This document shows, piece after piece, positions 33,754 to 42,538 of a stretch of 64,000 bases of DNA. The notes beneath the pieces were generated by a model. That model ran no database searches. It was given only the letters and a program-made list of their open reading frames with translations, and was not told where the DNA came from. The DNA is from JAGQIB01 sp041393395 (lineage in GTDB: Bacteria > ARS69). Position numbers and translations under genes: made by a program. Numbering within the stretch: position 1 is the stretch's first letter; the number at the start of each line of letters is the position of its first letter. The stretch covers positions 1,054,001 to 1,118,000 of the forward strand of contig JAWKKG010000002.1 in the NCBI GenBank assembly GCA_041393395.1. Direction: 5' to 3'.

Positions 33754-36209
33754 TCGGGTCGCGCGCGCGCTGGCTGGCGATCGTCCTCGTGGCGGCGGCG
33801 TTCTTCGCGCCGGAACTGTTCGGCGGACGCGTGGCGATGACGTCGACGCTCGCACGTTGGCGGCCGTGGTCTCAGATCGCGAGTCCGGCCGAGCAGGCAG
33901 CCCCCTCGCACAATCCGGACTGCGCGACGTCGTACTATCCGCGACGGCACGTCATGCACGAGGCGTGGAAGGAACGTCGGCTTCCGACCTGGAATCCGGA
34001 TTCCTTCGGCGGCACGCCGTTCCTCGCGGACCCGCAGGCGGAGGTGCTCTACCCGCCGAACGTCGCACTCGCGTTCCTCGATCCGCGCACGCAGCTCGGG
34101 TGGTTCCTGTTCCTGCACGTCGCCTGGGCGGGGCTCGGACTCGCTGTGGTTCTCCGGCGCAGCGGCGTCTCCCCGGGCGTCGCGGTCCTCGCGGGGGCGA
34201 CGTTCGCGTTGAACGGATGGTTCGCGAAGCACTTCGGGCAGCCGCCGTTCCTGGCCGCGGCGGCCTGGCTCCCGTGGATCGTGCTCGCGGCGGTGCGTGC
34301 GCGCGATCTGCCCACGCCGCGAAGAGCCGCGGTGCTCGGCCTCACGGTCGCGGTCGCGTTCCTCGCGGGGCAGCCCCAGATCACGCTGCAGGCCGTGTAC
34401 GCCGCGACGTTCCTCGCGCTCGCCGGCGCGCTCGCCGTTCCCGGCCCCGGCCGCCCGGTTCGCTGGACCGCCCGGCTCGCGACCGTCGCCTTCGCCGCGG
34501 GAATCGCGTTACTGCTCGTGGCGCCGCAGCTCCTGCCCACGCTCGATCTCGCGTCGCGCTCCGCCCGTGCCGTCCTGCCGTACGAGACCGTGATCTCCGG
34601 CGCGTTCCACCCGGTGGACTCGATCCGCTTCGTGGTTCCCGAGTTCTTCGGCAGCCCGCTGACGCGCGACGAGTGGGCGCCGCTCTTCCCGCGCGGCGAC
34701 GGCTTCTATCTGCGGACGCAGATCAACTCCCTGTTCGCGTCCGCTCCCGTGTTCGTGTTCGCGTTGATCGGAATGGTCGGCGCGAAGACGCGACGTCGCG
34801 CCTGGCCGTTCACCGTGCTGTTCGTGCTCGCGGTGCTCGTGGCGTTCGGTACGCCGCTCGCGCAGCTCGCATACTGGCTGCCGGGGTTCCGGTTCTCGCG
34901 CATGGACCGGCTCGGCACGCTGATCGTGTTCGCGCAGTTCGTGCCGGCGGCGCTCGCCGCCGGACGGCTGGCGGAACCGGGCGGGTCGAAGCGGCGCATT
35001 CTCGGCGCGTTGATCGTGGGGATCGCGGTCGCCGGAGCGCTGATCACGGCCGGGCTCGGCCGCGGTCTGCCGGCGGCGCTCGGCGCCGACGTCTCCGCGT
35101 TGCCGGGCGGATTGCTGCCCGCGGAAACCGCGGCCCGTGTGGTCCTCCGGACGTGGACGGCCGCCGCGTTCGCGGCCGGCGCGGGGTTCCTGCTCGTGCT
35201 GCCCGCGAGTCGGTGGTTGCCGCTGACCCCGTTCGTGCTCGGTCTCGTCCAGCTCGCGATGTTCGCGAGCCCCTACCGTGGCGACCGTCCTCGCGAAGAG
35301 GTGTTCCCGCCGGATGCGCCGGGAATCAGCGAACTCGCCGACACGCTGAGTCGGACCGAGGAACCCGGAGTGGGCGGCGCGCGTTTCGTGCGTTTCGGGC
35401 GCGACCAACCCGTGCGTCCGTACGCGCTCTCGAGCGTGCTGCCGCCGTCCACGAACGTTCCGTACGGCGTGCCCGATCTCCAGGGATACAACGCGCTCTG
35501 CGATCGCCGCCTCGGCGATGCACTCGAGCTCGCGACCGGCGAGAACCTTTTCTCGCACGGGATCTGGACCGGCCGACGTCTCGTGGCGCCGACCCGTTCG
35601 AGCTCGCTCGAGCACCCGCTGCTCGACGCGCTGTCGGTCGGCGCGGCAGCGGGCGTCGGCGGGCTCACGGCGAGCGGCTGGGCGAGTGTGGAGTCCGACG
35701 GATTCCGCGTGTGGCGCAATCGTCAGGCGCTGCCGCGTATCCGACTGACGTCGTCCGGGCGCGGGGTGTCGCCGGGCGAGATGGAACGTCGCCTGCGCTC
35801 GGGCGATCTCGCGCCGTGGCGGGAGGTGTTGTGGGTCGGCGCCGGTCAGCACGGCAGCGAGAGCGCGCGGGCGCCGGGCACGGTCCGCCTGCTGCGCGAC
35901 GAGCCCGAGCACGTCGTGGTGCAGGCGACGTTGCACCAGGACGGCGTGCTGGTGGTCGCCGACTCGAACGCCCCGGGATGGACCGCGTGGGTCGACGGGC
36001 GGAAGGCGGAGATCCTCCCGGCCTGGGGTCTCGTCCGTGCCGTGACGCTCGGCGTCGGGGAGCACGTGGTGGAGATGCGGTACTCCCCGCCGGGCTTCCG
36101 GCTCGGGTTGGGCCTGGCTGCCCTGGGGGCCCTGCTCGTGATCGGCGCGTTCGTCACCCGTCGAGCCGGAGCACTCGGATCCCTCGAAACGGGTGGCCCG
36201 GGTGATTGA
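33750..36209 (+). CDS. YfhO-like multi-spanning membrane protein
   Basis: 819 residues from GTG 33750 (GTGA overlap with the GT39 gene). About twelve membrane segments follow a loop with YYPRRHVMHEAWKERRLPTWNPDSFGGTPF and LADPQAEVLYPPN. This is the bacterial YfhO pattern (GT-C-like fold; YfhO of Bacillus is needed for glycosylation of lipoteichoic acid). The C-terminal 300 residues are periplasmic and beta-rich, ending WTAWVDGRKAEILPAWGLVRAV, also typical of the family. It likely acts in the same surface-glycan pathway as its upstream neighbours. It is the last gene of the glyQ-led run. Confidence 0.85.
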   Translation: MIGSRARWLAIVLVAAAFFAPELFGGRVAMTSTLARWRPWSQIASPAEQAAPSHNPDCATSYYPRRHVMHEAWKERRLPTWNPDSFGGTPFLADPQAEVLYPPNVALAFLDPRTQLGWFLFLHVAWAGLGLAVVLRRSGVSPGVAVLAGATFALNGWFAKHFGQPPFLAAAAWLPWIVLAAVRARDLPTPRRAAVLGLTVAVAFLAGQPQITLQAVYAATFLALAGALAVPGPGRPVRWTARLATVAFAAGIALLLVAPQLLPTLDLASRSARAVLPYETVISGAFHPVDSIRFVVPEFFGSPLTRDEWAPLFPRGDGFYLRTQINSLFASAPVFVFALIGMVGAKTRRRAWPFTVLFVLAVLVAFGTPLAQLAYWLPGFRFSRMDRLGTLIVFAQFVPAALAAGRLAEPGGSKRRILGALIVGIAVAGALITAGLGRGLPAALGADVSALPGGLLPAETAARVVLRTWTAAAFAAGAGFLLVLPASRWLPLTPFVLGLVQLAMFASPYRGDRPREEVFPPDAPGISELADTLSRTEEPGVGGARFVRFGRDQPVRPYALSSVLPPSTNVPYGVPDLQGYNALCDRRLGDALELATGENLFSHGIWTGRRLVAPTRSSSLEHPLLDALSVGAAAGVGGLTASGWASVESDGFRVWRNRQALPRIRLTSSGRGVSPGEMERRLRSGDLAPWREVLWVGAGQHGSESARAPGTVRLLRDEPEHVVVQATLHQDGVLVVADSNAPGWTAWVDGRKAEILPAWGLVRAVTLGVGEHVVEMRYSPPGFRLGLGLAALGALLVIGAFVTRRAGALGSLETGGPGD

Positions 36210-36235
36210 AATGGTCGGCCCGGAGTTGCTACGCT
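36206..36235 (+). promoter_or_regulatory. Probable sigma70-type promoter of the 36286 gene
   Basis: TTGAAA (36206-36211), an 18-base spacer and TACGCT (36230-36235). The -35 box overlaps the stop codon of the YfhO-like gene, so expression of the small secreted protein is likely separate from the upstream operon. Confidence 0.45.
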
Positions 36236-36285
36236 CGGGAGGTGTCAGGAATGCCGAGACCACGACCACCAGGGGGCGGATTGTC

Positions 36286-36864
36286 ATGACCAGAACGCGA
36301 CTCTTGATGCGCGCCGGGATACTCGTGCTGGCGATCGCGATGTTCGGACTCGGGACCGTGCCGGCTTTCGGTCTCGACTACGGCTACTCGATCAGTGCGA
36401 GCTCCACCGATCCGCACGTGAACATGGCGGACATCCCGGCCGGCCTCCCGGCGTCCTTGTATCTGTGGCTCGATTGCACGACCTTCGACGGAATGTCCGC
36501 GATGGAGATGGGCGTAGAGGTCACGGGACTCCTGCTCCTGTCGTTCACGCCGATGAACGGGGTGCTGAATGCGGGAACGGCCGAGTCGCCCCTGCTCGCG
36601 GTCGGTGGCTGTCCGAGTGGACCTTTCCTTCTCGGATCGTTCGGGGTGCTGAATCTCGGCACCGGCGGGCAGTTGTGCCTCGGTCCGTCGGCGGCGAACA
36701 ACTGGTTCGTCACGGTCGACTGCGACCCGGTCAGTCCGCAGGTCCACGACAGTGGGGTCGTCGGCTTCAGCACGCCCGGGGGTACGTTCTGCGACGTCTT
36801 CGGCTGTTTCCCCGACTACGTGGATCCGCAGAGCTGGTCCACGGTGAAGGGACTCTACCGGTAG
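36286..36864 (+). CDS. Secreted protein with C-terminal W-x-x-VK tag
   Basis: 192 residues from ATG 36286, with AGGGGG upstream. The signal peptide is RTRLLMRAGILVLAIAMFGLGTVPAFG. The core shares LYLWLDC, FTPMNGV and GCPSGPFLLG with the paralogue at 21552, and it ends SWSTVKGLYR, a variant of the tag on the 21552 and 22353 proteins. Six cysteines suggest disulfides. No named family is recognised. It stands alone between two operons and has its own likely promoter. Confidence 0.75.
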   Translation: MTRTRLLMRAGILVLAIAMFGLGTVPAFGLDYGYSISASSTDPHVNMADIPAGLPASLYLWLDCTTFDGMSAMEMGVEVTGLLLLSFTPMNGVLNAGTAESPLLAVGGCPSGPFLLGSFGVLNLGTGGQLCLGPSAANNWFVTVDCDPVSPQVHDSGVVGFSTPGGTFCDVFGCFPDYVDPQSWSTVKGLYR

Positions 36865-36953
36865 CACCAAGGGTCGGAACCCGCGCGACGCCCGCTTGCG
36901 CGCGACCGAGACCGCGCTCAAGGCGCTCCGTCACTGACAGCGTTCCCCCTGGG

Positions 36954-36985
36954 CCCCTCGGCCCTCGCCCGCACCCCTCGGCCCT
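36954..36985. repeat. Two direct 12-bp repeats upstream of a promoter
   Basis: CCCCTCGGCCCT occurs at 36954-36965 and 36974-36985, exactly 20 bp apart (about two helical turns), ending 9 bases before the -35 box at 36995. The placement suits a dimeric activator, but the GC-rich sequence lowers significance. Confidence 0.35.
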
Positions 36986-36994
36986 TCGGGAACC

Positions 36995-37023
36995 TTGTCC
37001 CCTTGCGGGCGGTCCTCTACCAT
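36995..37023 (+). promoter_or_regulatory. Probable sigma70-type promoter of the AP3 operon
   Basis: TTGTCC (36995-37000), a 17-base spacer and TACCAT (37018-37023). The first gene starts 60 bases downstream at TTG 37083. Confidence 0.5.
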
Positions 37024-37082
37024 CGAGGGCCGCCCGTTCTCCGTCCGGACGGGAGGCCACCCGCCCCCTGGATGAGGTCCCC

Positions 37083-38606
37083 TTGCTCCGTCGCCTGCTC
37101 CTGTCGATCGGCCTGACCGCCGCCGCGCTGGCGGGATGCGCCCCCGAGCCGCCGCCTTCGGCCACGACCCCCGGCCCCGTCTTCGTGCTCGGCTTCGACG
37201 GCCTCGCCCCGGACGTGCTCGAGGGCTTCGAGAAGGAAGGAATCCTCCCGGCGTTCGCGAAGCTGAGGGAGGAAGGGGCCACCGGTCGGGTCCGCAGCAC
37301 GATCCCGATGATCTCGCCGCCGGCCTGGGCCACCGTGTCCACGGGCGTCTCGCCGGTGGCCCACGGCATCTGGAGCTTCTGGGTCCCGGAAGGCGGCAAC
37401 CCGCGCGGGCGGTTCGTGGATGCGACCGCGCGCCTCGCGCCGGCGATCTGGCAGGACCTCTCCGCGCGCGGCCGCACCGTCGGCGTGATCAACGTGCCGA
37501 TCACCTGCCCGCCGGATTCCGTGAACGGATTCATGATCGCGGGCTTCCCGTATCCCGAGAATGCGCCGCTCACGTGGCCGCCAACACTCGAGCGCGAGAT
37601 CCTGGCCGAAGGCTACGAGCGCGACGCGTGGCTCGGCCCGCCCGCTGCCGGCGAGGAGCTCGAGTGGCTCCACCGCATGCGCGCAGTCGGCGACGCCCGG
37701 CGACGGATCGGACTGAAGCGTCTGTTCGACGCGAAGCCGGACTTCTCGTTCATCGTGTTCACCACTCCGGATCGCATCCAGCACCATCTCTGGAAGTTCA
37801 CGGACCCGAAGCATCCGTACTACCGGCCCGACGCGCCGGACGAGCTTCAAAGCGCGGTGCGCGACATCTACGTGTGGTGCGACGACATCCTCGCCGAGGT
37901 GCGGAGCAAGCTCCCGCGCGACGCGACGCTGATCGTCGTGTCCGACCACGGCTTCGGACCCGCGTACGCCGGTCTCTCCAAGGCGACCGTGCTCGCCGGA
38001 CTCGGGGGCGCGGGGGAGGGAGACGTCGCCGAGAGCCGCAACCTGTTCGGAGGCGACTTCTGGCTCGGCGACGTGGACGACACGACGCGCGCCGAGTTCC
38101 GCCGCCGACTGGCGGATCTCACCGATCCGTCGGGGCGGTCCGTGGTGAAGGAGGTGCACGACACGCGCGAGACGGAGTCCGCCGGCTACGGCCTCGAACT
38201 CGGACCGGACCTCGTGGCGGAGGAGGCGGACGGCTACCTGTTCGTGCCCGGCGCCCCGAACGCTCCGCTCGTGGGGGGCCTCGCGCCCGGCGCGTTCTCC
38301 GGTTGGCATCGTCGCCTCGGGTACTTCGCGGTGGTGGGGCACCCGGTGGACCCCGGTGCCGCGGTCCGCGATCTCGATCTCGCCGACGTGCCGGCGATGG
38401 CGATGCATCTGCTCGGGGAGATCATTCCGCGGCGCTACACGCACAACATCCCGCGCCGCGTGTTCCCGCTCACGTACTTCGTGGAGCGCCCGATGGTGTT
38501 CGACGGCGCGCCCGACGGCGATCTGCTTCGGCCGGGCGAGCGCCCGCCCGCGGCGGACAACGCCGAGCTCCAGGAGCAGCTCCAATCGCTCGGCTATCTG
38601 AAATGA
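37083..38606 (+). CDS. Alkaline-phosphatase-superfamily lipoprotein (AP3)
   Basis: 507 residues from TTG 37083, chosen because GAGGT is upstream and the product then has a perfect lipoprotein signal (lipobox LAGC, Cys19). Catalytic elements: LGFDGLAPD, ISPPAWATVSTG with Ser at the nucleophile position, VAHGIWSF, TPDRIQHHLWKFTDP, VSDHGFGP and FSGWHRRLG. The protein ends LQSLGYLK. Full metal site retained, so catalysis is expected. Its stop overlaps the start of a GT39-TPR gene (ATGA). With AP4 it brackets that transferase. Confidence 0.86.
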   Translation: MLRRLLLSIGLTAAALAGCAPEPPPSATTPGPVFVLGFDGLAPDVLEGFEKEGILPAFAKLREEGATGRVRSTIPMISPPAWATVSTGVSPVAHGIWSFWVPEGGNPRGRFVDATARLAPAIWQDLSARGRTVGVINVPITCPPDSVNGFMIAGFPYPENAPLTWPPTLEREILAEGYERDAWLGPPAAGEELEWLHRMRAVGDARRRIGLKRLFDAKPDFSFIVFTTPDRIQHHLWKFTDPKHPYYRPDAPDELQSAVRDIYVWCDDILAEVRSKLPRDATLIVVSDHGFGPAYAGLSKATVLAGLGGAGEGDVAESRNLFGGDFWLGDVDDTTRAEFRRRLADLTDPSGRSVVKEVHDTRETESAGYGLELGPDLVAEEADGYLFVPGAPNAPLVGGLAPGAFSGWHRRLGYFAVVGHPVDPGAAVRDLDLADVPAMAMHLLGEIIPRRYTHNIPRRVFPLTYFVERPMVFDGAPDGDLLRPGERPPAADNAELQEQLQSLGYLK

Positions 38607-41041
38607 CGAAAAAGCGCGACGACCGGGCGATGAAGCCGATCGCCACCTATCCCGCGCGCGAGCCGTGGACACCGGTCGAGCGGACGTTCCTGGCGGCGGC
38701 GCTTTTCGTGGCGCTCGTGCTCCGCCTCTGGCACTGGCACGCGATGGCGCCCCACCCGTGGTTCGACTTCCTCGGCCTCGACGCGAAGTACTACGACGAA
38801 TGGGCACAGCGCCTCCTGCGCGACGGCTGGCAGGGCAAGACCCCGTACTTCATGGGCCCGCTGTATCCGCACCTGCTCTCGATCGTGTACTCGATCTTCG
38901 GCCGCTCGCTGGATGCCGTGCGCGTGATCCAGGTCGTGATGTCGACGGGAACCGTCGCGCTGATCCATCTGCTCGGTCGCCAGTACGGCGGGCGCAAGCT
39001 CGCGATGATCTCTTCGGGGGCGGCGGCCCTGTACGCGCCGTTCATCTACTACTCCGTCTCGATCCTGTACCCCACGCTCACGATCTTCCTCGCGACCGCG
39101 ATCCTCCTGCTGCTGCACGAGGCCGCCCGCCGACGTTCCCTCGCGTGGACGGCCGCGGCCGGCCTGCTGCTGGGCGTCTACGCACTCGGTCGCGGCAACA
39201 TCCTGCTGTTCGCGCCCGCCGCCTTCTTCTGGCTGATCTCCGCGTGGGGGGATCCGTTCACGCCGAGTCGACGTCGCTGGCGCGCGGGGTTCCCGGCCGG
39301 TGTCGCGCTCGCGGTGGCGACCGTCGTCGCGATCCTGCCGGCCACGATCCACAACGCGCGCACCGGCGACTTCGCGTTCCTCACCACGAACGGTGGCCTG
39401 AACTTCTACATCGGCAACGGACCCATGGCGACCGGCGGCCACCAGACGCCGGAGCTGTACCTCGATCGCGCCGACGGGAGCGTGGAGACCGTGGTCTCGG
39501 ACCTCCAGAAGGACGTGGAGTGTCGAACGGAAGCCGAGTACGCGGTGGGGCATCCGCTCTCGTACACCGAGGTGTCGTCGTTCTGGTTCCGGGAGACGAT
39601 GCGCTGGATCCGGAAGGACCCCGGCCACTTCGTCTCGCTGCTCGCGATGAAGACCGTGCACTTCTGGAGCACGTACGAGATTCCGCAGATCGAGCACTTC
39701 GGCTACTTCCGGCGATACTCACCGCCGATCGCGGGCCCGATCCTCGGCTTCGGCGTGGTCGGACCGCTCGCGCTCGTGGGCCTGTTCTTCTCGCTGCGGC
39801 GCCCGGGCCGGTTCGCGCTGCCGATCCTGTTCGTGGTGTTCTACTCCGCGTCGATCATCCTGTTCTTCGTGCTCGCGCGCTACCGGCTGCCGGTACTGCC
39901 CGGACTGATCCTGCTCGCGGGGCAGGCGGTGATCGAGATCGTCGACGCCGTCCGGGCGCGACGTCCGCTGCCGGCGGTGGCGATCCTCGCCGGGGCCGTG
40001 GTGCTCGGCGTCGCGATGCGGGCGAATCCCTACGGTGTGGACGAGAGCAAGGGCATCGCACAGATCCTGTATCGGCAGGGAATCGTGGCCGACGCCCTGG
40101 GGGATCCCCGCGAGGCGATCGGCCACTACCGGGACGCGCTCGCCTTGAAGCCGGAGTACGACAAGGCGCACCTCAATCTCGGGGTGGACCTCGCGCGGGT
40201 GGGAGACCTGGAGGGAGCGGAACGGCATCTGCGGACCGCGGCGGAGATCGATCCGCAGTATTCGCGCGCGCCGTACAACCTCGGTCTGATCCTGGAGCAG
40301 CAGGGGCGGTGGGATGAAGCGCGTGCGGCGTATGCGCGCGCCGTGGAGATCGAGCCGCGCTACCTGATCGCGCGGGTGGCGCTGGCGGATCTCGCGATCC
40401 AGCAGAACGATCTCGGCGTCGCGGCCGAGCAGGTGCGCGCCGTCCTCGACTACGACGACCGGTGGGAGACCGCCCAGCACGACGTCGCGCGCGCGCGCGC
40501 CGCGAAGATCGCCGCGTACCTGGACGGCCGTACCGCCCTGGCGGCCGCGGGGGCCGGCGACTGCTTCGCGGCGAGCGAAACGTTCCGGCGCGCGGAGGTC
40601 GCGCGCCTGCGCGACGACGTCGACGGTGCGCTCGGTCTGCTGCGCACGTACTTCGAGGACGGCGGTGCGTGCGCGGAGGCCTACCGATCACTCGGCGAGA
40701 TCCTCCTGTTGCAGTCCCGGGATCTCTCCGCCGCGGCCGACGCGTTCCAGCGCGCCGTGACCGCCGACGGCGCGCTGCCCGGTGCGCGTCTCGGTCTCGG
40801 TCTCGTCTCCGCGATGTCGGGTCGGGCGGAAGACGCCGTGCGCTGGCTGTCCGAAGAGGCGCGCCTCGATCCGAAGTCGCCGGCGCCGTGCCTCGAGCTC
40901 GGTCTCGTGTACGAGCGGCTGTTGAACGATCCGGTCCGGGCCGAGACCTGGTTCGCGCGCTACCGCGAACGCGGCGGAGATCCCGAACTGCTGCGCGGCC
41001 GTCGCGCCTACGCCGCCGCCCGCCGGCCGGACGCATCGTGA
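38603..41041 (+). CDS. GT39-like glycosyltransferase fused to TPR domain
   Basis: 812 residues from ATG 38603 (ATGA overlap). The first about 480 residues are a GT-C membrane domain: LGLDAKYYDEWAQRLLRDG in the first outer loop, PLYPHLL, then LTTNGGLNFYIGNG and the membrane run ending SIILFFVLARYRLPVLPG. From about 490 to the end are TPR units (IAQILYRQGIVADALGDPREAIGHYRDALALKPEYDKAHLNLG, then AEIDPQYSRAPYNLGLILEQQGRWDEA, and further). The TPR part probably faces the outside and binds a partner or acceptor. The fusion recurs in the unlinked gene at 54167. It is flanked by two AP lipoproteins in one operon. Confidence 0.85.
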   Translation: MTKKRDDRAMKPIATYPAREPWTPVERTFLAAALFVALVLRLWHWHAMAPHPWFDFLGLDAKYYDEWAQRLLRDGWQGKTPYFMGPLYPHLLSIVYSIFGRSLDAVRVIQVVMSTGTVALIHLLGRQYGGRKLAMISSGAAALYAPFIYYSVSILYPTLTIFLATAILLLLHEAARRRSLAWTAAAGLLLGVYALGRGNILLFAPAAFFWLISAWGDPFTPSRRRWRAGFPAGVALAVATVVAILPATIHNARTGDFAFLTTNGGLNFYIGNGPMATGGHQTPELYLDRADGSVETVVSDLQKDVECRTEAEYAVGHPLSYTEVSSFWFRETMRWIRKDPGHFVSLLAMKTVHFWSTYEIPQIEHFGYFRRYSPPIAGPILGFGVVGPLALVGLFFSLRRPGRFALPILFVVFYSASIILFFVLARYRLPVLPGLILLAGQAVIEIVDAVRARRPLPAVAILAGAVVLGVAMRANPYGVDESKGIAQILYRQGIVADALGDPREAIGHYRDALALKPEYDKAHLNLGVDLARVGDLEGAERHLRTAAEIDPQYSRAPYNLGLILEQQGRWDEARAAYARAVEIEPRYLIARVALADLAIQQNDLGVAAEQVRAVLDYDDRWETAQHDVARARAAKIAAYLDGRTALAAAGAGDCFAASETFRRAEVARLRDDVDGALGLLRTYFEDGGACAEAYRSLGEILLLQSRDLSAAADAFQRAVTADGALPGARLGLGLVSAMSGRAEDAVRWLSEEARLDPKSPAPCLELGLVYERLLNDPVRAETWFARYRERGGDPELLRGRRAYAAARRPDAS

Positions 41042-42360
41042 GGATTCGACTCGCGTGGCTCGCGGTCCTCGCGGTCGTCGGCGCGATCGGGGGATGCGGA
41101 GGCGATCCGAAATCCGCGCGCGGATCGCACCGCGCGCCCGACGATCCACCGCGGCTCGTGATCCTCGGTGTGGATGGCTTCGACTGGAACATCGTGGACC
41201 CGCTCGTGGCGGCCGGCCGCATGCCGGAGATGGAGAAGCTCCAGGCGGAGGGGACGCGCGCGGACCTGCTCACGCTCGTGCCGCTCGAGAAGTCCCCGGT
41301 CATCTGGACGTCGATCGCGACCGGCAAGCTTCCGGAGCAGCAGGGTCGCGGCTTCCTGATCGAGTCCGGCCCCGACTCCGCCAAGGCATACACCGCGTGG
41401 AACCGGTCCACCCGGGCGTTCTGGAACATCCTGTCGGACCTCGGCTGGAGCGTGTCCGTGCTCGGATGGCTCGAAACATGGCCGGCCGAGCGCGTGCACG
41501 GAACGATCGTGTCCGACTATGTGCAGTACGACGTCGCCGAGCGGGCGAAGCGCGCGCGCTTCCGTCACCGGACCTATCCGGAGGAGCTGATTCCCGAGAT
41601 CGAGCCTCTCGTGGTCTATCCCAAGGACGTGAGCGACGAGGACCTCGCGCCGTTCCTCACCGGAACCGTCACGGCCGAATCGCCCGACAACGTGCGGTTC
41701 GGGTTCGATGACCTCCGGTGGATCTGGTCCGGTGATCTCACGTTCACCGCGATCGCCGAGGACTTTCTCGATCACCGGCGGGAAGACGTGATGGCGATCT
41801 ACCTGCGCGGTCCCGACGCCGTTTGCCACAAGTTCTGGGGCGCGCGCGAGGACCTCGCCGCCGGTCGGGACGACCCGATGGCGCAAGTCTTCGGCGAGAC
41901 CGTCGATCGCTACTTCGAGGCCACCGATACCTTGCTGGGGCGGATCCTCGACAAGATCGACCTCACGCGCACGACGCTGGTCCTCGTGTCCGACCACGGG
42001 TTTCAGGGCGGGCGCCAGGCGCTCGATGGCTCGCCGCGCCTGGGCGTGTGGATGCACCGCGAACTCGGCACCGTGCTCGTGGCGGGACCGGCCGCGGCGG
42101 GAGCGGGGCTCCGCGTCGAGGGGGCGCGGGTGATCGACGTCCTGCCCACGGTGCTCCACGCCCTCGGACTTCCGGTCGCCGAGGACTTCGACGGCGAGGT
42201 CGCGCGTCCGCTCCTCGACGAGGAGGGGGGACGCGACCGCGCCGTCCGGACCGTGCCCACGTTCGAGACCGGAGAGCCGCCGGAGGTCCCGCGCGATACC
42301 GAATCGCCCGTCGACGAGCAGATTCGCGAGCGGCTCGAGTCCCTCAGCTACATCGAGTAG
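41038..42360 (+). CDS. Alkaline-phosphatase-superfamily lipoprotein (AP4)
   Basis: 440 residues from GTG 41038 (GTGA overlap). The lipoprotein signal ends IGGC (Cys20). The motif set is LGVDGFDWN, KSPVIWTSIATG (Ser at the nucleophile position), RGPDAVCHKFWG, VSDHGFQGG and VWMHRELG. The HG usually following TG-x-x-P is replaced by QG (LPEQQGRGF), the one clear difference from the other three AP proteins. The end is LESLSYIE. It is closest in arrangement to AP1 and ends the AP3-GT39-AP4 operon. Confidence 0.86.
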   Translation: MRIRLAWLAVLAVVGAIGGCGGDPKSARGSHRAPDDPPRLVILGVDGFDWNIVDPLVAAGRMPEMEKLQAEGTRADLLTLVPLEKSPVIWTSIATGKLPEQQGRGFLIESGPDSAKAYTAWNRSTRAFWNILSDLGWSVSVLGWLETWPAERVHGTIVSDYVQYDVAERAKRARFRHRTYPEELIPEIEPLVVYPKDVSDEDLAPFLTGTVTAESPDNVRFGFDDLRWIWSGDLTFTAIAEDFLDHRREDVMAIYLRGPDAVCHKFWGAREDLAAGRDDPMAQVFGETVDRYFEATDTLLGRILDKIDLTRTTLVLVSDHGFQGGRQALDGSPRLGVWMHRELGTVLVAGPAAAGAGLRVEGARVIDVLPTVLHALGLPVAEDFDGEVARPLLDEEGGRDRAVRTVPTFETGEPPEVPRDTESPVDEQIRERLESLSYIE

Positions 42361-42416
42361 GGCGCGCCGCCGCGTCGGTCGCCCGTTTAAAACGTTGGGG
42401 CGCAATCGTTTGTGCC

Positions 42417-42439
42417 GGCGACCACCCTCCGGGGTCGCC
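42417..42439 (+). terminator. Hairpin between the AP4 gene and the next promoter
   Basis: GGCGACC and GGTCGCC pair perfectly over 7 bp around a 9-base loop. The right arm ends on the base before the -35 box at 42440. It could terminate the AP3-GT39-AP4 transcript or serve as an operator for the next promoter. Confidence 0.45.
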
Positions 42440-42468
42440 TTGACACCCCCCGGGCCCCTTCGTATAGT
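42440..42468 (+). promoter_or_regulatory. Strong sigma70-type promoter
   Basis: TTGACA (42440-42445, consensus), a 17-base spacer and TATAGT (42463-42468, one mismatch). This is the best housekeeping-type promoter in the window and drives the lipoprotein gene at 42539 with a leader of about 65 bases. Confidence 0.8.
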
Positions 42469-42538
42469 GAGCCCCGCTTTTCACGCCATTTTGCGCGGTC
42501 TTGGCACCCGTCCCGACCTCCGAGGAGCGCAACCGCCC

